Counted from the first letter of the stretch, positions 34,530 through 42,780 are shown. The stretch is DNA of 64,000 nt from JAKAWQ01 sp963745975 (GCA_963745975.1 CAVUZJ010000003.1:21321-85320); one strand, 5' to 3'. Made by a program: numbers and translations. Notes: generated from the sequence alone by a model not told the origin.

Positions 34530-34809
34530 GCGTTCCGCCCACTTCTCACGCCACGCGACGAAAGCGCGTGCCACCGCCGGCGCCGCCCAGGCCTCGCGCG
34601 CCTTCGCCGCCGGCGCGGTCTCCCTCTCTCCCCTCAGGCTAAGCTCGTTCTCGGATTCACTCATGCGCCGGCCCGGGAACCGAATGGGGGGGACTCCGGG
34701 CCAAGGCTCGCCCGGCGAGGCGCCGCCCGCCATACGCCAAATGCCGCATATCGCCCCGGCGCCCGGCGCCGCTAGCGTTGCCCCAAATCCCGGCTGAGGA
34801 ATCCCGCTC

Positions 34810-35844
34810 ATGATGCACGGTGATATATCGAGCAGCGCCGACACGGTCGGCGTGGCCGTCGTCAATTATAAGATGCCCCGCCTGCACACCAAGGCGGAGG
34901 TGCTGGCGAACGCGCGTGCCATCGGGGAGATGCTCGTCGGCATGAAGGCCGGGCTGCCGGGCATGGACCTCGTGATCTTCCCCGAATACAGCACGCACGG
35001 GATCATGTACGACAAGGAGGAGATGTTCGCGACCGCCGCGGCGATCCCCGGCGAGGAAACCGAGATCTTCTCCGCGGCCTGCCGGCAGGCGCATGTCTGG
35101 GGCGTCTTCTCGCTCACCGGCGAGCGCCACGAGTTCCATCCGCACAAGGCGCCCTACAACACCCTTGTCCTGATCGACGATCAGGGCGAGATCGTCCAGA
35201 AATACCGCAAGATCATGCCCTGGACGCCGATCGAGGGCTGGTACCCGGGCGATTGCACCTATGTCTCCACCGGGCCGAAGGGGCTGAAGATCAGCCTCAT
35301 TATCTGCGACGACGGCAATTACCCGGAAATCTGGCGGGATTGCGCGATGCGCGGGGCCGAACTGATCGTCCGCTGCCAGGGCTACATGTACCCGGCCAAG
35401 GACCAGCAGGTGCTGATGGCCAAGGCGATGGCCTGGGCCAACAACGTCTATGTCGCGGTTGCCAACGCCGCCGGATTCGACGGCGTTTATTCCTATTTCG
35501 GCCACTCCGCCATCATCGGCTTCGACGGGCGCACGCTCGGCGAGTGCGGGACGGAGGAGAACGGCATCCAGTACGCGCAGATCTCGAAATTCCTCATCCG
35601 CGACGCGCGGCGGACGATGCAATCGCAGAACCACCTCTTCAAGCTGCTCCACCGCGGATACACCGGCATGATCAACTCGCGCGAGAACGCGAGCGGCAAG
35701 GCCGAATGCCCGTACCAGTTCTACCGCCGCTGGATCGCCGATCCCGAGCAGGTGCGTCTCGAGGTGGAGGCGCTGACAAGAAGCGGCGTCGGGGTTCCGG
35801 AATGCCCGGTCGAAGGAATTCCGCTGCCCCAGGCCGCCGAATAG
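34810..35844 (+). CDS. amiE: Aliphatic amidase
   Basis: A 344-residue nitrilase-superfamily enzyme that hydrolyses short aliphatic amides such as acetamide and propionamide, and formamide in some relatives. The catalytic triad is intact at the same numbers as the Pseudomonas enzyme: E59 (FPEYSTHG), K134 (KYRKIMPW) and C166 (IICDDGNYPEIW). The N terminus MMHGDISSSADTVGVAVVN and the stretch AELIVRCQGYMYPA are nearly those of Pseudomonas AmiE. The gene precedes the NCS1-kinase by about 150 nt on the same strand. No AmiC- or AmiR-like genes are present, so control likely comes from the adjacent kinase/regulator pair. Confidence 0.96.
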   Translation: MMHGDISSSADTVGVAVVNYKMPRLHTKAEVLANARAIGEMLVGMKAGLPGMDLVIFPEYSTHGIMYDKEEMFATAAAIPGEETEIFSAACRQAHVWGVFSLTGERHEFHPHKAPYNTLVLIDDQGEIVQKYRKIMPWTPIEGWYPGDCTYVSTGPKGLKISLIICDDGNYPEIWRDCAMRGAELIVRCQGYMYPAKDQQVLMAKAMAWANNVYVAVANAAGFDGVYSYFGHSAIIGFDGRTLGECGTEENGIQYAQISKFLIRDARRTMQSQNHLFKLLHRGYTGMINSRENASGKAECPYQFYRRWIADPEQVRLEVEALTRSGVGVPECPVEGIPLPQAAE

Positions 35845-35993
35845 CCGGAGGGGGCTCCCCGTGGCGTTTTCCCATGGACCGCGAACCGCGGCACCGTGCA
35901 AGATGATTGGCTCGTAGCAATCGGGAGGCGCCGGAAGAGCCTTTCGCGGGAGGGGCGGCCAAACTCGAACGAACGAGGAGAGCCGGACCGCCG

Positions 35994-38900
35994 ATGCCTT
36001 TGCGCCAGCGGATAATCCCATCGCGGCGGGACTATAATCGCTGGGTCGCCGACCAGACGCTCGAGGATTACGCGCTGCGCTTCACCGCCGTGGGCGCGCG
36101 GCGCTGGAGCGCCGGGCGGGTCGCGAACACGGCCCTCGGCGCCACCTCCTTCCTCGCCCTGGAGGCGATCGGCGGGGGCATCACGCTGCGCTACGGCTTC
36201 GCCAACGCCGCCGCCGCGATCCTCGCCGTCGGGCTTCTGATCTTCCTGACCGCGCTGCCGATCACGATCGCCGCCGCCCGCCACGGGCTCGATATCGACC
36301 TGCTCACGCGCGGCGCCGGCTTCGGCTATCTCGGCTCGACCGTCACCTCGCTCATCTATTCCGCCTTCACCTTCCTCTTCTTCGCGATCGAAGCTTCGAT
36401 CCTCGCCGCCGCGCTGCAGATCTGCCTCGGCATCCCGCCGCATATCGGCTACGTGATCGCCGCCGTCGCGGTGATCCCGATGGTGACGCACGGCATCGCC
36501 TTCATCAGCCGCTTCCAGCGCTGGACGCAGCCGGTGTGGATCACGCTGAACCTGCTGCCCTTCCTCGCCCTCGCCGCGCGCGGCAACCTCCCGCTTGGGC
36601 AATGGGTCGCCTTCGGCGGCGAGGCCGGCGGCTTCACCCTCCTTTCCTTCGGCGCTTGCGCCTCGGTCGTCGTCTCGCTGATCGCGCAGGTCGGCGAGCA
36701 GGTGGACTTCCTCCGCTTCATCCCCCCGGCCGAGCCGGGCCGGCGCTGGCGCTGGTGGCTCGCGGTGATCGGCGCCGGGCCCGGCTGGATCCTGCCCGGG
36801 ATCGTGAAGATGTTCGCGGGCTCCTTCCTCGCCTGGCTCGCCATACGCTCCGGGCTCCCGACCGCCCTCGCGGTGCAGCCGGCGGTGATGTACCGCACGG
36901 CCTTCGCGGCAATCCTCCCCGCCACGGCAGCCCTCGCCGCGGCGGGGATCTTCGTCGGCGTCTCGCAGCTCAAGATCAACGTCACCAACGCCTATGCCGG
37001 CTCGATCGCGTGGTCGAATTTCTTTTCGCGCCTGACGCGCAGCCATCCCGGCCGCGTCGTCTGGGTCGTCTTCAACGTCGTCATCGCGCTGCTGCTCATG
37101 GAGAACGGGCTCTATCGCGCGATGGAAGGCGTGCTTGCGCTCTTTTCGGTGCTCGCCTGCGCCTGGGTCGGCGCGCTCGTCGCGGACCTCGTCGTCATCA
37201 AGCCGCTCGGCCTGGCGCCGGCGATCTTCGAGTTCAAGCGCGCCCATCTCTATGACGTGAACCCGGTCGGCGTCGGCGCCACGATCCTCGCGGTTGCGGT
37301 TGGCGGGCTAAGCGCCGCCGGCGATCTCGGCTCGCTGGCGCGCGCGACAGCCCCGTTCGCGAGCCTCGCCACGGCCTTCGTCGCCGCTCCGGCGATCGCC
37401 TGGGCGACCGGAGGGCGCTTCTATCTCGCCCGCCGGCCGCGCCGGAACTGGAACGAGACGGCGGCCGGGCGCGCCTGCATCGTCTGCGGGAACTGCTTCG
37501 AGCCGCAGGACACCGCCTTCTGCCCGGCCTATGGCGGGGTGATCTGCTCGCTCTGCTGCACGCTCGACGCCCGCTGCGCGGACACCTGCAAGCCGCACGG
37601 CCGCGCCGGGGCCGAGCTGCGCGCCCTGCTCGGCGGGCTGGTGCCGCGGCGGCTGCGCCCGCACCTCAACGGCCCGCTGTTCCGCTTCACCGTCATCTCG
37701 TTCATCTGGGCGGCGCTGATCGGCGCGATCCTGCTGATGATCTTCCTCGAGGCCGCGGCGACCGGAGCGGCCGACCGCGCGCTGCTCGCGGGCGCGATGT
37801 GGCGGGCCTTCTTCGTGCTCGTCATCATCGCCTCGGTCGCGGCCTGGCTCTTGGTGCTCGCCCAGGAGACGCGCGCCGCGGCCGAGGAGGAGACCCGTCG
37901 CCAGACCAGGCTGCTGCTGAGCGAGATCGCCGCCCACCGCCGCACCGACGCGAAGCTGCAGAAGGCCAAGGAGGCGGCGGAATCGGCGAACCTCGCCAAG
38001 ACCCGCTTCGTCGTCACCATCAGCCACGAGCTCCGCACGCCGCTCAACGCCGTGCTCGGCTATGCGCAGCTCCTCGAGCGCGACGGCGCCATCCCGGCCC
38101 ACCGCCGCGAGGCGCTCCGCACCATCCTGCGCTCGGGCGAGCACATGGCGGGCCTGATCGAGGGCCTGCTCGACATCGCCAAGATCGAGGCCGGGCGCAT
38201 CCGCATCGAGCGGCGCGAGGTCCGCCTCGACGACCTGCTCGGCAGCCTGGTCGATATGTTCCGCCTACAGGCCGCCGCCAAGGGCATCGACTTCGCCTTC
38301 CAGCGCCCCGACGACCTGCCCGCCGCCGTGCACACCGACGAGACCCGCGTGCGGCAGATCCTGATCAACCTGCTTTCCAACGCCGTGAAGTTCACCAGGC
38401 GCGGCGGCGTCACGCTGCGCCTCTCCCGTCGCGGCGACGTGACGGATTTCGAAATCGCCGATACGGGCCCCGGCATCCAAGCCGCCGATCTCGAGCGCAT
38501 ATTCGAGCCCTTCGAACGGATCGAGCGGCCGGCGGCCCCGGTTCCCGGGGTCGGGCTCGGCCTCACCATCGCCCGGCTGCTCACCGAGATACTCGGCGGC
38601 GAGATCACGGTCCGCAGCAAGCCGGGCGAGGGCAGCGTCTTCCGTGTCCGCCTCCTCCTTTCCTCGGTGGCCCGGCCGGCTCGGCAGGGCCCGCGGCGCC
38701 GGCACATCCAGGGCTATGCCGGCCGCCGCCGCACGATCGTGGTCGCCGACGACGATGCGGTTCACCGCACCCTCCTCGACGAGGTTCTGAGCCCCCTCGG
38801 CTTCGACGTGGTCACGGTGCCCGATGCCGCCGGCTGCCTCCGCATCGCCCCGGAATGCCGCCCCGACGCCTTCATCCTCGATCTCTCGATGCCGGAGATG

Positions 38901-39347
38901 GACGGCTGGCAGCTCGCCCGGCGCTTGCGCGAGGCCGAACCGGACGGGGCGGCGATCCTGGTCGTCTCGGCGCACCCCGACGATCCGACCGCGCGCTTCG
39001 GCGAACGGCCGCTGCACGACGCCTTCCTGCCCAAGCCGATCAGCCTCCAGGGCCTGATCGAGGCGCTGGGACGCCTGCTCCGCCTCGAATGGGTGGAAAT
39101 GGCAGAGCGCCCCTCAGACTCAGCAGTGCCGGACCGCATTCCCGACGCGCTGCTGCCGCATCTCGACGAGCTCCGCCGGCTCGCCGCGATCGGGCATCTG
39201 AGCGCGCTGCGTGCCCGTCTCGCCGCACTCGCGGCCGAAGCGCCGGCGATCGGCCCTTACGCCGCGCGGGTGGAGGAGGCCGCGGGGGCCTTCCGCCTCG
39301 ACGAACTCACGGCGCTGCTCCGACCACCCCGCCGCAATGCAGCGTGA
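35994..39347 (+). CDS. Hybrid histidine kinase with an NCS1 permease as sensor half
   Basis: An 1117-residue membrane hybrid kinase. Residues about 1-480 are a whole NCS1-type permease (DLLTRGAGFGYLGS, AQVGEQVDFLRF, SQLKINVTNAYAGS). Residues 495-532 form the Cys-rich module shared with the NCS1 protein at 31984. Two more helices follow (about 564-585 and 602-622) and a coiled linker to 670. HisKA has H678 in ISHELRTP; HATPase has the N box INLLSNAVKF, G1 DTGPGI and G2 GVGLGLTI. The receiver (about 913-1030) has D963 and K1014, and a helical tail without an obvious HPt histidine ends the protein. ATG 35994 aligns with the paralogue; the frame is open 29 codons further 5'. CbrA-type kinases with SSS transporter domains are a precedent. 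The ligand is unknown, perhaps an amide. Confidence 0.93.
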   Translation: MPLRQRIIPSRRDYNRWVADQTLEDYALRFTAVGARRWSAGRVANTALGATSFLALEAIGGGITLRYGFANAAAAILAVGLLIFLTALPITIAAARHGLDIDLLTRGAGFGYLGSTVTSLIYSAFTFLFFAIEASILAAALQICLGIPPHIGYVIAAVAVIPMVTHGIAFISRFQRWTQPVWITLNLLPFLALAARGNLPLGQWVAFGGEAGGFTLLSFGACASVVVSLIAQVGEQVDFLRFIPPAEPGRRWRWWLAVIGAGPGWILPGIVKMFAGSFLAWLAIRSGLPTALAVQPAVMYRTAFAAILPATAALAAAGIFVGVSQLKINVTNAYAGSIAWSNFFSRLTRSHPGRVVWVVFNVVIALLLMENGLYRAMEGVLALFSVLACAWVGALVADLVVIKPLGLAPAIFEFKRAHLYDVNPVGVGATILAVAVGGLSAAGDLGSLARATAPFASLATAFVAAPAIAWATGGRFYLARRPRRNWNETAAGRACIVCGNCFEPQDTAFCPAYGGVICSLCCTLDARCADTCKPHGRAGAELRALLGGLVPRRLRPHLNGPLFRFTVISFIWAALIGAILLMIFLEAAATGAADRALLAGAMWRAFFVLVIIASVAAWLLVLAQETRAAAEEETRRQTRLLLSEIAAHRRTDAKLQKAKEAAESANLAKTRFVVTISHELRTPLNAVLGYAQLLERDGAIPAHRREALRTILRSGEHMAGLIEGLLDIAKIEAGRIRIERREVRLDDLLGSLVDMFRLQAAAKGIDFAFQRPDDLPAAVHTDETRVRQILINLLSNAVKFTRRGGVTLRLSRRGDVTDFEIADTGPGIQAADLERIFEPFERIERPAAPVPGVGLGLTIARLLTEILGGEITVRSKPGEGSVFRVRLLLSSVARPARQGPRRRHIQGYAGRRRTIVVADDDAVHRTLLDEVLSPLGFDVVTVPDAAGCLRIAPECRPDAFILDLSMPEMDGWQLARRLREAEPDGAAILVVSAHPDDPTARFGERPLHDAFLPKPISLQGLIEALGRLLRLEWVEMAERPSDSAVPDRIPDALLPHLDELRRLAAIGHLSALRARLAALAAEAPAIGPYAARVEEAAGAFRLDELTALLRPPRRNAA

Positions 39348-40290
39348 GACGCCGCGCGACTCGCCGCATGAGTCGCTGCATGATTCCGGCACGATCCTCG
39401 TCGTCGACGACAATCCGGGCACGCTCGGCCTGCTCACCGAGGCTTTGGAGCGTGAAGGGTTCACGGTGCTGGTCGCGGTGCGCGGCGAGGGCGCGCTTGC
39501 CTCGGTGCAACAGGTGCGACCCGACCTCGTGCTGATGGACGCGCTGATGCCGGATATGGACGGATTCGAGACCTGCCGCCGCCTCAAGCGCATGGAAGGC
39601 GCGGCGACGATGCCGGTGGTGTTCATGACGGGGCTCTCGGACACCGAGCACGTGATCCGCGGGCTCGAGGTCGGCGGCGTCGATTATGTGAGCAAGCCGA
39701 TCGTCCTGGAAGAAGTGCTGGCGCGGATCCGCGTCCATATCGCCGGGGCGAGGCTGGTGGCGAGCGCCCACGCGGCGATGGACGCGGCGGGCAATGCGCT
39801 CTTCGCCGCCGACCGCGAGGGACGGCTGCGCTGGGCGACGCCCGCCGCGAGCCGGCTCCTGGCCCTGCTCGCCGCACCCGATCCGGGGCTTCTCCCCGAG
39901 CCCGTACGCGCGATGCTCCGCCGCGCCCCGGACCCCTCTTTCGGCGACCTGCTGGCGCTGCCGCTGCCCGGCGCGGGCCAGGAGGGGTCGCGCATACTGG
40001 AGATGGGCGTGATCGGCCATATCGGGCGGGACGAGATCGTGCTCCGCGCCGTGCTGGTTCAGGAATCGCGCGAGGAGACGCGGCTTCGCGAGCGCCTGCA
40101 GGTGACGCCGCGGGAAGCGGAGGTGCTGCTCTGGCTCGCGCGGGGCAAAACCAACCGCGATATCGCGGAGATCCTTGGGCTCAGCCCGCGCACGGTGAAG
40201 AAGCATCTCGAACGGGCCTACGCGAAGCTCGGCGTCGAGAACCGGGCGTCCGCCGTCGGGCTGACGCTGCGTGCGCTGACGCCTCGCTGA
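39337..40290 (+). CDS. LuxR-type response regulator (receiver, PAS-like middle, HTH)
   Basis: A 317-residue regulator. The receiver domain (about 18-135) has acidic residues in VVDDN, phospho-acceptor D68 (LMDALMPDMDG) and K120 (YVSKP). A middle segment (about 145-240, ALFAADREGRLRWATPAAS) looks PAS-like. The C terminus is a LuxR HTH (TPREAEVLLWLARGKTNRDIAEILGLSPRTVKKH). The start ATG 39337 overlaps the kinase stop by 11 nt, so the pair is translationally coupled and very likely cognate. It probably controls the amidase and permease genes nearby; its binding sites are not evident. Confidence 0.92.
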   Translation: MQRETPRDSPHESLHDSGTILVVDDNPGTLGLLTEALEREGFTVLVAVRGEGALASVQQVRPDLVLMDALMPDMDGFETCRRLKRMEGAATMPVVFMTGLSDTEHVIRGLEVGGVDYVSKPIVLEEVLARIRVHIAGARLVASAHAAMDAAGNALFAADREGRLRWATPAASRLLALLAAPDPGLLPEPVRAMLRRAPDPSFGDLLALPLPGAGQEGSRILEMGVIGHIGRDEIVLRAVLVQESREETRLRERLQVTPREAEVLLWLARGKTNRDIAEILGLSPRTVKKHLERAYAKLGVENRASAVGLTLRALTPR

Positions 40291-40409
40291 GGCGCCGGTC
40301 TCCCCGATACCAGGCGCCGGAAGGATCGGCTCCGGGACGGCCGGGCGCTCGGGCGCTCGGCTTTCCGCTCGCGGCCTTCCGCCGGCGCAGCCGGGCTGTA
40401 GGATGCCGC

Positions 40410-41006
40410 ATGCCGAGCAGCCAGCCCCAGCTCACCGTCCATCCCGCGCGCCGTCGGTGCTCTTGGGCCGCGGGCAGCCCCGCGATGATCGAGTATCACG
40501 ATCAGGAATGGGGCACGCCCCACCATGACGACCGCGCGCTCTTCGAGCTCATCACCCTCGAGGGCGCGCAGGCGGGCCTTTCCTGGCGCACCATCCTCGC
40601 GCGGCGCGAGGAGTACCGCCGCACCTTCCACCAGTTCGACATCGCGCGCATCGTCGAGATGAGCGACCGCGAGCTCGAAACCGCCCTCCTCCACTCCGGC
40701 GTCATCCGCAACCGCCTGAAGATGTACTCGGTCCGCTCGAACGCCCGCGCTGCCCAGGGGGCGATCGCCGCCCGTGGAAGCCTCGACGCCTATCTCTGGT
40801 CGTTCGTCGGCGGGAAGCCGATCGTCAATCGCTGGCGCGATGCGGCCGAAGTCCCGGCGCGCACGGAGCTCTCGGACAGGATGAGCCAGGCGCTGCGCAA
40901 GGCCGGCTTTCGCTTCGTCGGCTCGACGATCTGCTACGCCTTCCTTCAGGCGAGCGGCATGGTGGACGACCACCTCGCCACCTGCTTTCGCGCCAGGCGC
41001 GGCTGA
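40410..41006 (+). CDS. tag: DNA-3-methyladenine glycosylase I
   Basis: A 198-residue base-excision repair enzyme of the Tag family: RCSWAAGSPAMIEYHDQEWGTP carries the first zinc-binding Cys and the substrate-pocket acidic residues, and FELITLEGAQAGLSW is the family core. The C-terminal RFVGSTICYAFLQASGMVDDH region carries further zinc-site residues. It removes 3-methyladenine from DNA. Nothing suggests cotranscription with the regulator upstream (about 120 nt gap). Confidence 0.94.
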   Translation: MPSSQPQLTVHPARRRCSWAAGSPAMIEYHDQEWGTPHHDDRALFELITLEGAQAGLSWRTILARREEYRRTFHQFDIARIVEMSDRELETALLHSGVIRNRLKMYSVRSNARAAQGAIAARGSLDAYLWSFVGGKPIVNRWRDAAEVPARTELSDRMSQALRKAGFRFVGSTICYAFLQASGMVDDHLATCFRARRG

Positions 41007-41080
41007 GCCTGTTCGCCGAATCGCGCGTCGTTTCGGCCGCGGGCTTGATGTCGCGAGGAGTGGGGTCTAGAGGCGGCTTC

Positions 41081-41749
41081 ATGGGCCAGATGCCGATTGG
41101 CCGCTTTCGTGTGGGCCGCCGCCCCATTCTCGCCGCTCCGCTGCTCGCCGTGGCGCCGCTCGCGGCCTGCGGCCAGGACCCGAAATGGCACAATGTGGAC
41201 GTGAGCGGGACGTTCCCCCCGCTCGCCTTCACGATGCAGCGCGCCGGCGATGGACGGGAGGTCACGGAGGCCGATTACCGCGGCCGGGTCGATCTGCTCT
41301 ATTTCGGCTACACGAACTGCCCGGACGTCTGCCCGACGACGCTCTCCAACATGGCGACGGTGTTCAAGGATCTCGGGCCGTTGGCGAAGAACGTGACGAT
41401 GTTCTTCGTCACCGTCGATCCGAACCGCGACAGCCTGCCCGTGCTCGCCCGCTATGTCGCCCTCTTCGCCCCGGAGATCGTCGGGCTGCGGGGAACGCCG
41501 GATCAGCTCGCGACGCTCGCGCGGCGCTATCGGGTGGCCTATTCGGTGACGCCTGCGACCAAGACGAGACCCTACGAGGTCTCGCACAGCGCGGCGATTT
41601 ATGTCTTCGACAAGTCCGGGGCGTGCCGGCTGATCATTCCCTCGATGGCGAGCCGAACGCCGGACATTGCGGGGACGGCGGCGGATCTGAAGGTGCTCGA
41701 GGAGGCCGGGCCGCCAGGCTTGCTGGCCCGCCTGCTGCACATGGTTTAG
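41081..41749 (+). CDS. Sco1/SenC-family copper chaperone lipoprotein
   Basis: A 222-residue thioredoxin-fold protein. The N-terminal RVGRRPILAAPLLAVAPLAAC has a lipobox (LAAC) with C30, so it is probably a periplasm-facing lipoprotein. The copper site is complete: C80 and C84 in YTNCPDVCP and H169 in YEVSHSA. Sco proteins deliver copper to the CuA centre of cytochrome oxidases. Several in-frame starts exist (TTG 41045, ATG 41048, 41081, 41090); 41081 follows GAGGCGG and leaves a normal signal. The stop TAG is followed by AGCGTGG, matching the left end of the dispersed repeat for nine bases. Confidence 0.9.
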   Translation: MGQMPIGRFRVGRRPILAAPLLAVAPLAACGQDPKWHNVDVSGTFPPLAFTMQRAGDGREVTEADYRGRVDLLYFGYTNCPDVCPTTLSNMATVFKDLGPLAKNVTMFFVTVDPNRDSLPVLARYVALFAPEIVGLRGTPDQLATLARRYRVAYSVTPATKTRPYEVSHSAAIYVFDKSGACRLIIPSMASRTPDIAGTAADLKVLEEAGPPGLLARLLHMV

Positions 41750-41772
41750 AGCGTGGTTCCACGGTTTTGGGG

Positions 41773-41800
41773 GAGGGTTCGAATCCCTCTCGGTCAGCCA
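41773..41800 (+). other. tRNA 3'-end remnant (T arm, acceptor 3' strand and CCA)
   Basis: GAGGG-TTCGAAT-CCCTC forms a perfect T stem-loop, followed by TCGGTCA (a seven-base acceptor strand), a G discriminator and CCA. No matching 5' acceptor strand (TGACCGA), D arm or anticodon arm is present upstream, so the gene is incomplete. Such 3' tRNA fragments are typical scars of integrase attachment sites. The adjacent toxin-antitoxin genes may have arrived with it. Confidence 0.6.
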
Positions 41801-41920
41801 ATCTGCGCTGCAGCACGCCAGAGCCCTCCAGAGCGGCCGGCATTGCGAGCAGCCTCACGGCCGTGATCGATCTGTCTGCGGGCGCTGGGCCGCCGGGTCT
41901 TGCAAAGCGGCGCTGAGTTT

Positions 41921-41944
41921 CTTACTCTTACATGTAAGAGTAAG
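41921..41944. promoter_or_regulatory. Perfect 24-bp palindrome in front of vapB, likely operator
   Basis: The arm CTTACTCTTACA is followed directly by its exact reverse complement, giving a 24-bp palindrome that ends three bases before the AAGGAGG-type ribosome site of vapB reaches the start region. AbrB/VapB antitoxins and their VapBC complexes bind such palindromes to repress their own operon. Confidence 0.75.
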
Positions 41945-41953
41945 GAGGTGGCC

Positions 41954-42187
41954 GTGCGCATCACATCCAAAGGCCAGGTGACCATTCCGGCTGAAATCCG
42001 CGAGCAGGCGGGGCTGCTGCCGCAGACGGAAGTGGAATTCGAGTTCGATGGCAAGGCCGTGCGCATCGTTCGCGCGAAAGCCCGTAAGAGCGCTGGGCGA
42101 GGCGCTCGACTTGTCGCTCATTTGCGAGGACGCGGCGATGTCGCGATGAGCACGGACGCAATCATGGCGCTGACCCGCGCTGACTGA
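41954..42187 (+). CDS. vapB: VapB-type antitoxin (AbrB/SpoVT domain)
   Basis: A 77-residue protein with an N-terminal swapped-hairpin AbrB domain: RITSKGQVTIPAEIREQAGL, then TEVEFEFDGKAVRIVR. The C-terminal tail would wrap around the VapC toxin. GTG 41954, six bases after TAAGGAGG, is preferred to the GTG at 41948 that lies on that site. It sits downstream of a perfect 24-bp palindrome and directly abuts vapC, as expected for a type II toxin-antitoxin module. Confidence 0.85.
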   Translation: MRITSKGQVTIPAEIREQAGLLPQTEVEFEFDGKAVRIVRAKARKSAGRGARLVAHLRGRGDVAMSTDAIMALTRAD

Positions 42188-42595
42188 ATGACGGCGGTAC
42201 TGATTGACGCCAACGTTCTTCTCGACGTCATGACGGAAGACGCTCGTTGGTTTGCGTGGTCGGCGGAGGCCGTAGAGCGTGCCGCCGACCGCTATCGCCT
42301 CGTCATCAATCCGGTCATTTATGCCGAGGTCTCGATCAGGTATTCGCGCATCGAGGAGCTCGACGCCGCGCTTCCGAAAACCATGTTCGACCGTGAAGCC
42401 ATTCCGTACGAAGCCGCCTTTCTCGCAGGCAAGTCGTTCCTGGCCTATCGCCGGCGGGGCGGAACAAGGCAATCGCCACTTCCCGATTTTTTCATCGGCG
42501 CCCATGCGGCGGTTGCCGGATATCCGCTGATGACCCGGGATGCGGCGCGCTATCGGACTTATTTTCCCAAACTGTCCCTGATTGCTCCGGACTGA
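42188..42595 (+). CDS. vapC: VapC-type toxin (PIN-domain ribonuclease)
   Basis: A 135-residue PIN domain with the acidic metal-binding set D7 (LIDANVLLD), E47 (VIYAEVSI), D100 (PLPDFFIGAHA) and D118 (MTRDAARYRTYFP). Such toxins cleave specific RNAs, often initiator tRNA or rRNA. All catalytic positions are present, so it is probably active. Its start immediately follows the vapB stop, indicating coupled translation. A double-hairpin repeat lies 37 bp downstream. Confidence 0.9.
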   Translation: MTAVLIDANVLLDVMTEDARWFAWSAEAVERAADRYRLVINPVIYAEVSIRYSRIEELDAALPKTMFDREAIPYEAAFLAGKSFLAYRRRGGTRQSPLPDFFIGAHAAVAGYPLMTRDAARYRTYFPKLSLIAPD

Positions 42596-42631
42596 GCTTC
42601 CGCGCGACGCTTGATGTCGGTTCCAGTCGGC

Positions 42632-42736
42632 TAGAGCGTGATCGCCGAAGGTGGAATCACCGAAGGCGTGAATCACGCGAGAAAACAAAAAGCTAGAGCG
42701 GGATGGGTGAGCGGAAGCGATCCCATCCCGCTTTAG
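42632..42736. repeat. Double-hairpin dispersed repeat, copy 4
   Basis: The best-preserved copy: TAGAGCGTGATCGCCGAAGG at the left, ATCACGCGAGAAAACAAAAA in the middle and the second hairpin GCGGGATGGG/CCCATCCCGC. The right end is CTTTAG rather than CTCTAG. Unlike copies 1-3 it does not touch a neighbouring stop codon; it lies 37 bp after vapC. Confidence 0.9.
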
Positions 42737-42780
42737 TTGCCCGGCCTGCCGGCCCAACCGTCGGTTGGATTCAGAAGACT

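Noticed and set aside
34530..34809. A fluoride riboswitch upstream of crcB
   Set aside because: Reading the minus strand I found no convincing match to the conserved fluoride aptamer core. Only a covariance search could exclude it fully.
41750..41800. A complete tRNA gene
   Set aside because: Only the T arm, 3' acceptor strand and CCA are present. The 5' acceptor strand, D arm and anticodon arm are missing.
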